NCBI GenBank assembly: GCA_003520455.1
Contig: DOUV01000539.1
Coordinates: 1-6,734 of the forward strand
Origin: Chloroflexota bacterium
Lineage (GTDB): Bacteria; Chloroflexota; Anaerolineae; Ardenticatenales; Ardenticatenaceae
Reading direction: 5' to 3'
DNA: 6,734 bases
Shown here one piece after another: positions 6,634 to 6,734 of this stretch. The notes below the pieces were generated by a model. That model saw nothing but the letters and a program-made list of their open reading frames with translations. It made no database searches and was not told where the DNA came from. The position numbers were made by a program, and so were the translations under genes. Position 1 is the stretch's first letter; the number at the start of each line of letters is the position of its first letter.

Positions 6634-6662
6634 ATCGTAAACAGGTCGTTCTGAGCGGCCAA
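6634..6662 (-). promoter_or_regulatory. Possible promoter of the large gene
   Basis: On the - strand, TTGGCC (6657-6662) and TACGAT (6634-6639) are separated by exactly 17 bases. They match the -35 and -10 consensus only partly. The -35 lies inside the left arm of the terminal inverted repeat. Transcription from here would leave a leader of roughly 100 bases. The dyad GATCA-CGTA-TGATC (6623-6636) overlaps the -10 and could be an operator. This is weak evidence, based on pattern and spacing only. Confidence 0.3.
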
Positions 6663-6734
6663 AAACTGACCCAACCTTCAACGAGAGGGATCGCCAGTAT
6701 CTCGGTTTTGCTCAGTTTTTGGCCGCTCAGAACG
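6647..6734. repeat. Perfect 23-bp inverted repeat (hairpin or MITE-like element) at window end
   Basis: The arms at 6647-6669 and 6712-6734 are exact reverse complements, beginning CGTTCTGAGCGGCC and running through an A5/T5 tract. A weaker extension reaches about 6677 and 6704, leaving a unique centre of about 26 bases. The total span is 88 bp with no coding capacity. It could be a small non-autonomous transposable element, a bidirectional terminator, or a dispersed palindromic repeat. The right flank is outside the window, so a target duplication cannot be tested. No transposase is present. Confidence 0.75.

Noticed and set aside
4721..6634. A 637-codon open frame on the + strand opposite the large gene
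   Set aside because: The product is Arg/Val/Asp-rich with no domain pattern, and it is the mirror of a - strand frame with clear amidase and glycosidase motifs. Long antisense frames are expected in GC-rich DNA.
1..6734. CRISPR array, tRNA or rRNA genes, complete insertion sequence
   Set aside because: No regularly spaced direct repeats, cloverleaf sequence, rRNA-like stretch or transposase frame was seen on either strand.

Overview
The window is high-GC bacterial DNA, with G or C at most third codon positions. I place it tentatively in the Chloroflexota. The reasons are a DUF2085-type membrane protein remnant and a large amidase/glycosidase/Ig-like/discoidin protein, an architecture I associate with that phylum. 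This is inference, because the window has no marker gene. It opens inside one gene and ends exactly at the edge of a perfect inverted repeat, which could be a contig boundary.

Left part, + strand: the 3' half of a ROK-family sugar kinase (1-501) ends just before a 14-bp GC-rich hairpin (522-553). Next comes a small intact gene (702-1031) for an almost wholly heptad-repeat, alanine-rich helical protein. Positions 1034-1327 hold a recognisable but headless and tailless piece of an Eco57I/TaqI-like DNA methyltransferase. An intact OsmC/Ohr-family peroxidase-like gene follows (1412-1918).

Middle: facing osmC on the - strand is the N-terminal end of a DUF2085 membrane protein (1919-2212). Its homology stops at the osmC stop codon, and its frame then runs on as antisense of osmC. 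An intact small gene is thus bracketed by two gene relics, which suggests a rearranged, accessory-type patch.

Right part, - strand: one gene (2318-6529, 1403 aa) fills about 63% of the window. In order it encodes a PGRP/amidase_2-type N-acetylmuramoyl-L-alanine amidase with its metal ligands, a clan GH-A TIM-barrel glycoside hydrolase with both catalytic glutamates, five tandem NBR1/FW-like Ig repeats of about 125 aa, and two F5/8 type C (discoidin/CBM32-like) domains. It looks like a two-activity enzyme acting on cell wall or other glycans, carried on an adhesive stalk, yet it has no visible signal peptide. Its upstream region (6530-6734) holds short palindromes, a G8 tract, a possible promoter, and a perfect 23-bp inverted repeat at the window end that supplies the possible -35 box.

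No tRNA, rRNA, CRISPR array or intact transposase was seen. The genes do not form one obvious pathway. The large - strand gene and the repeat beside it deserve most attention.
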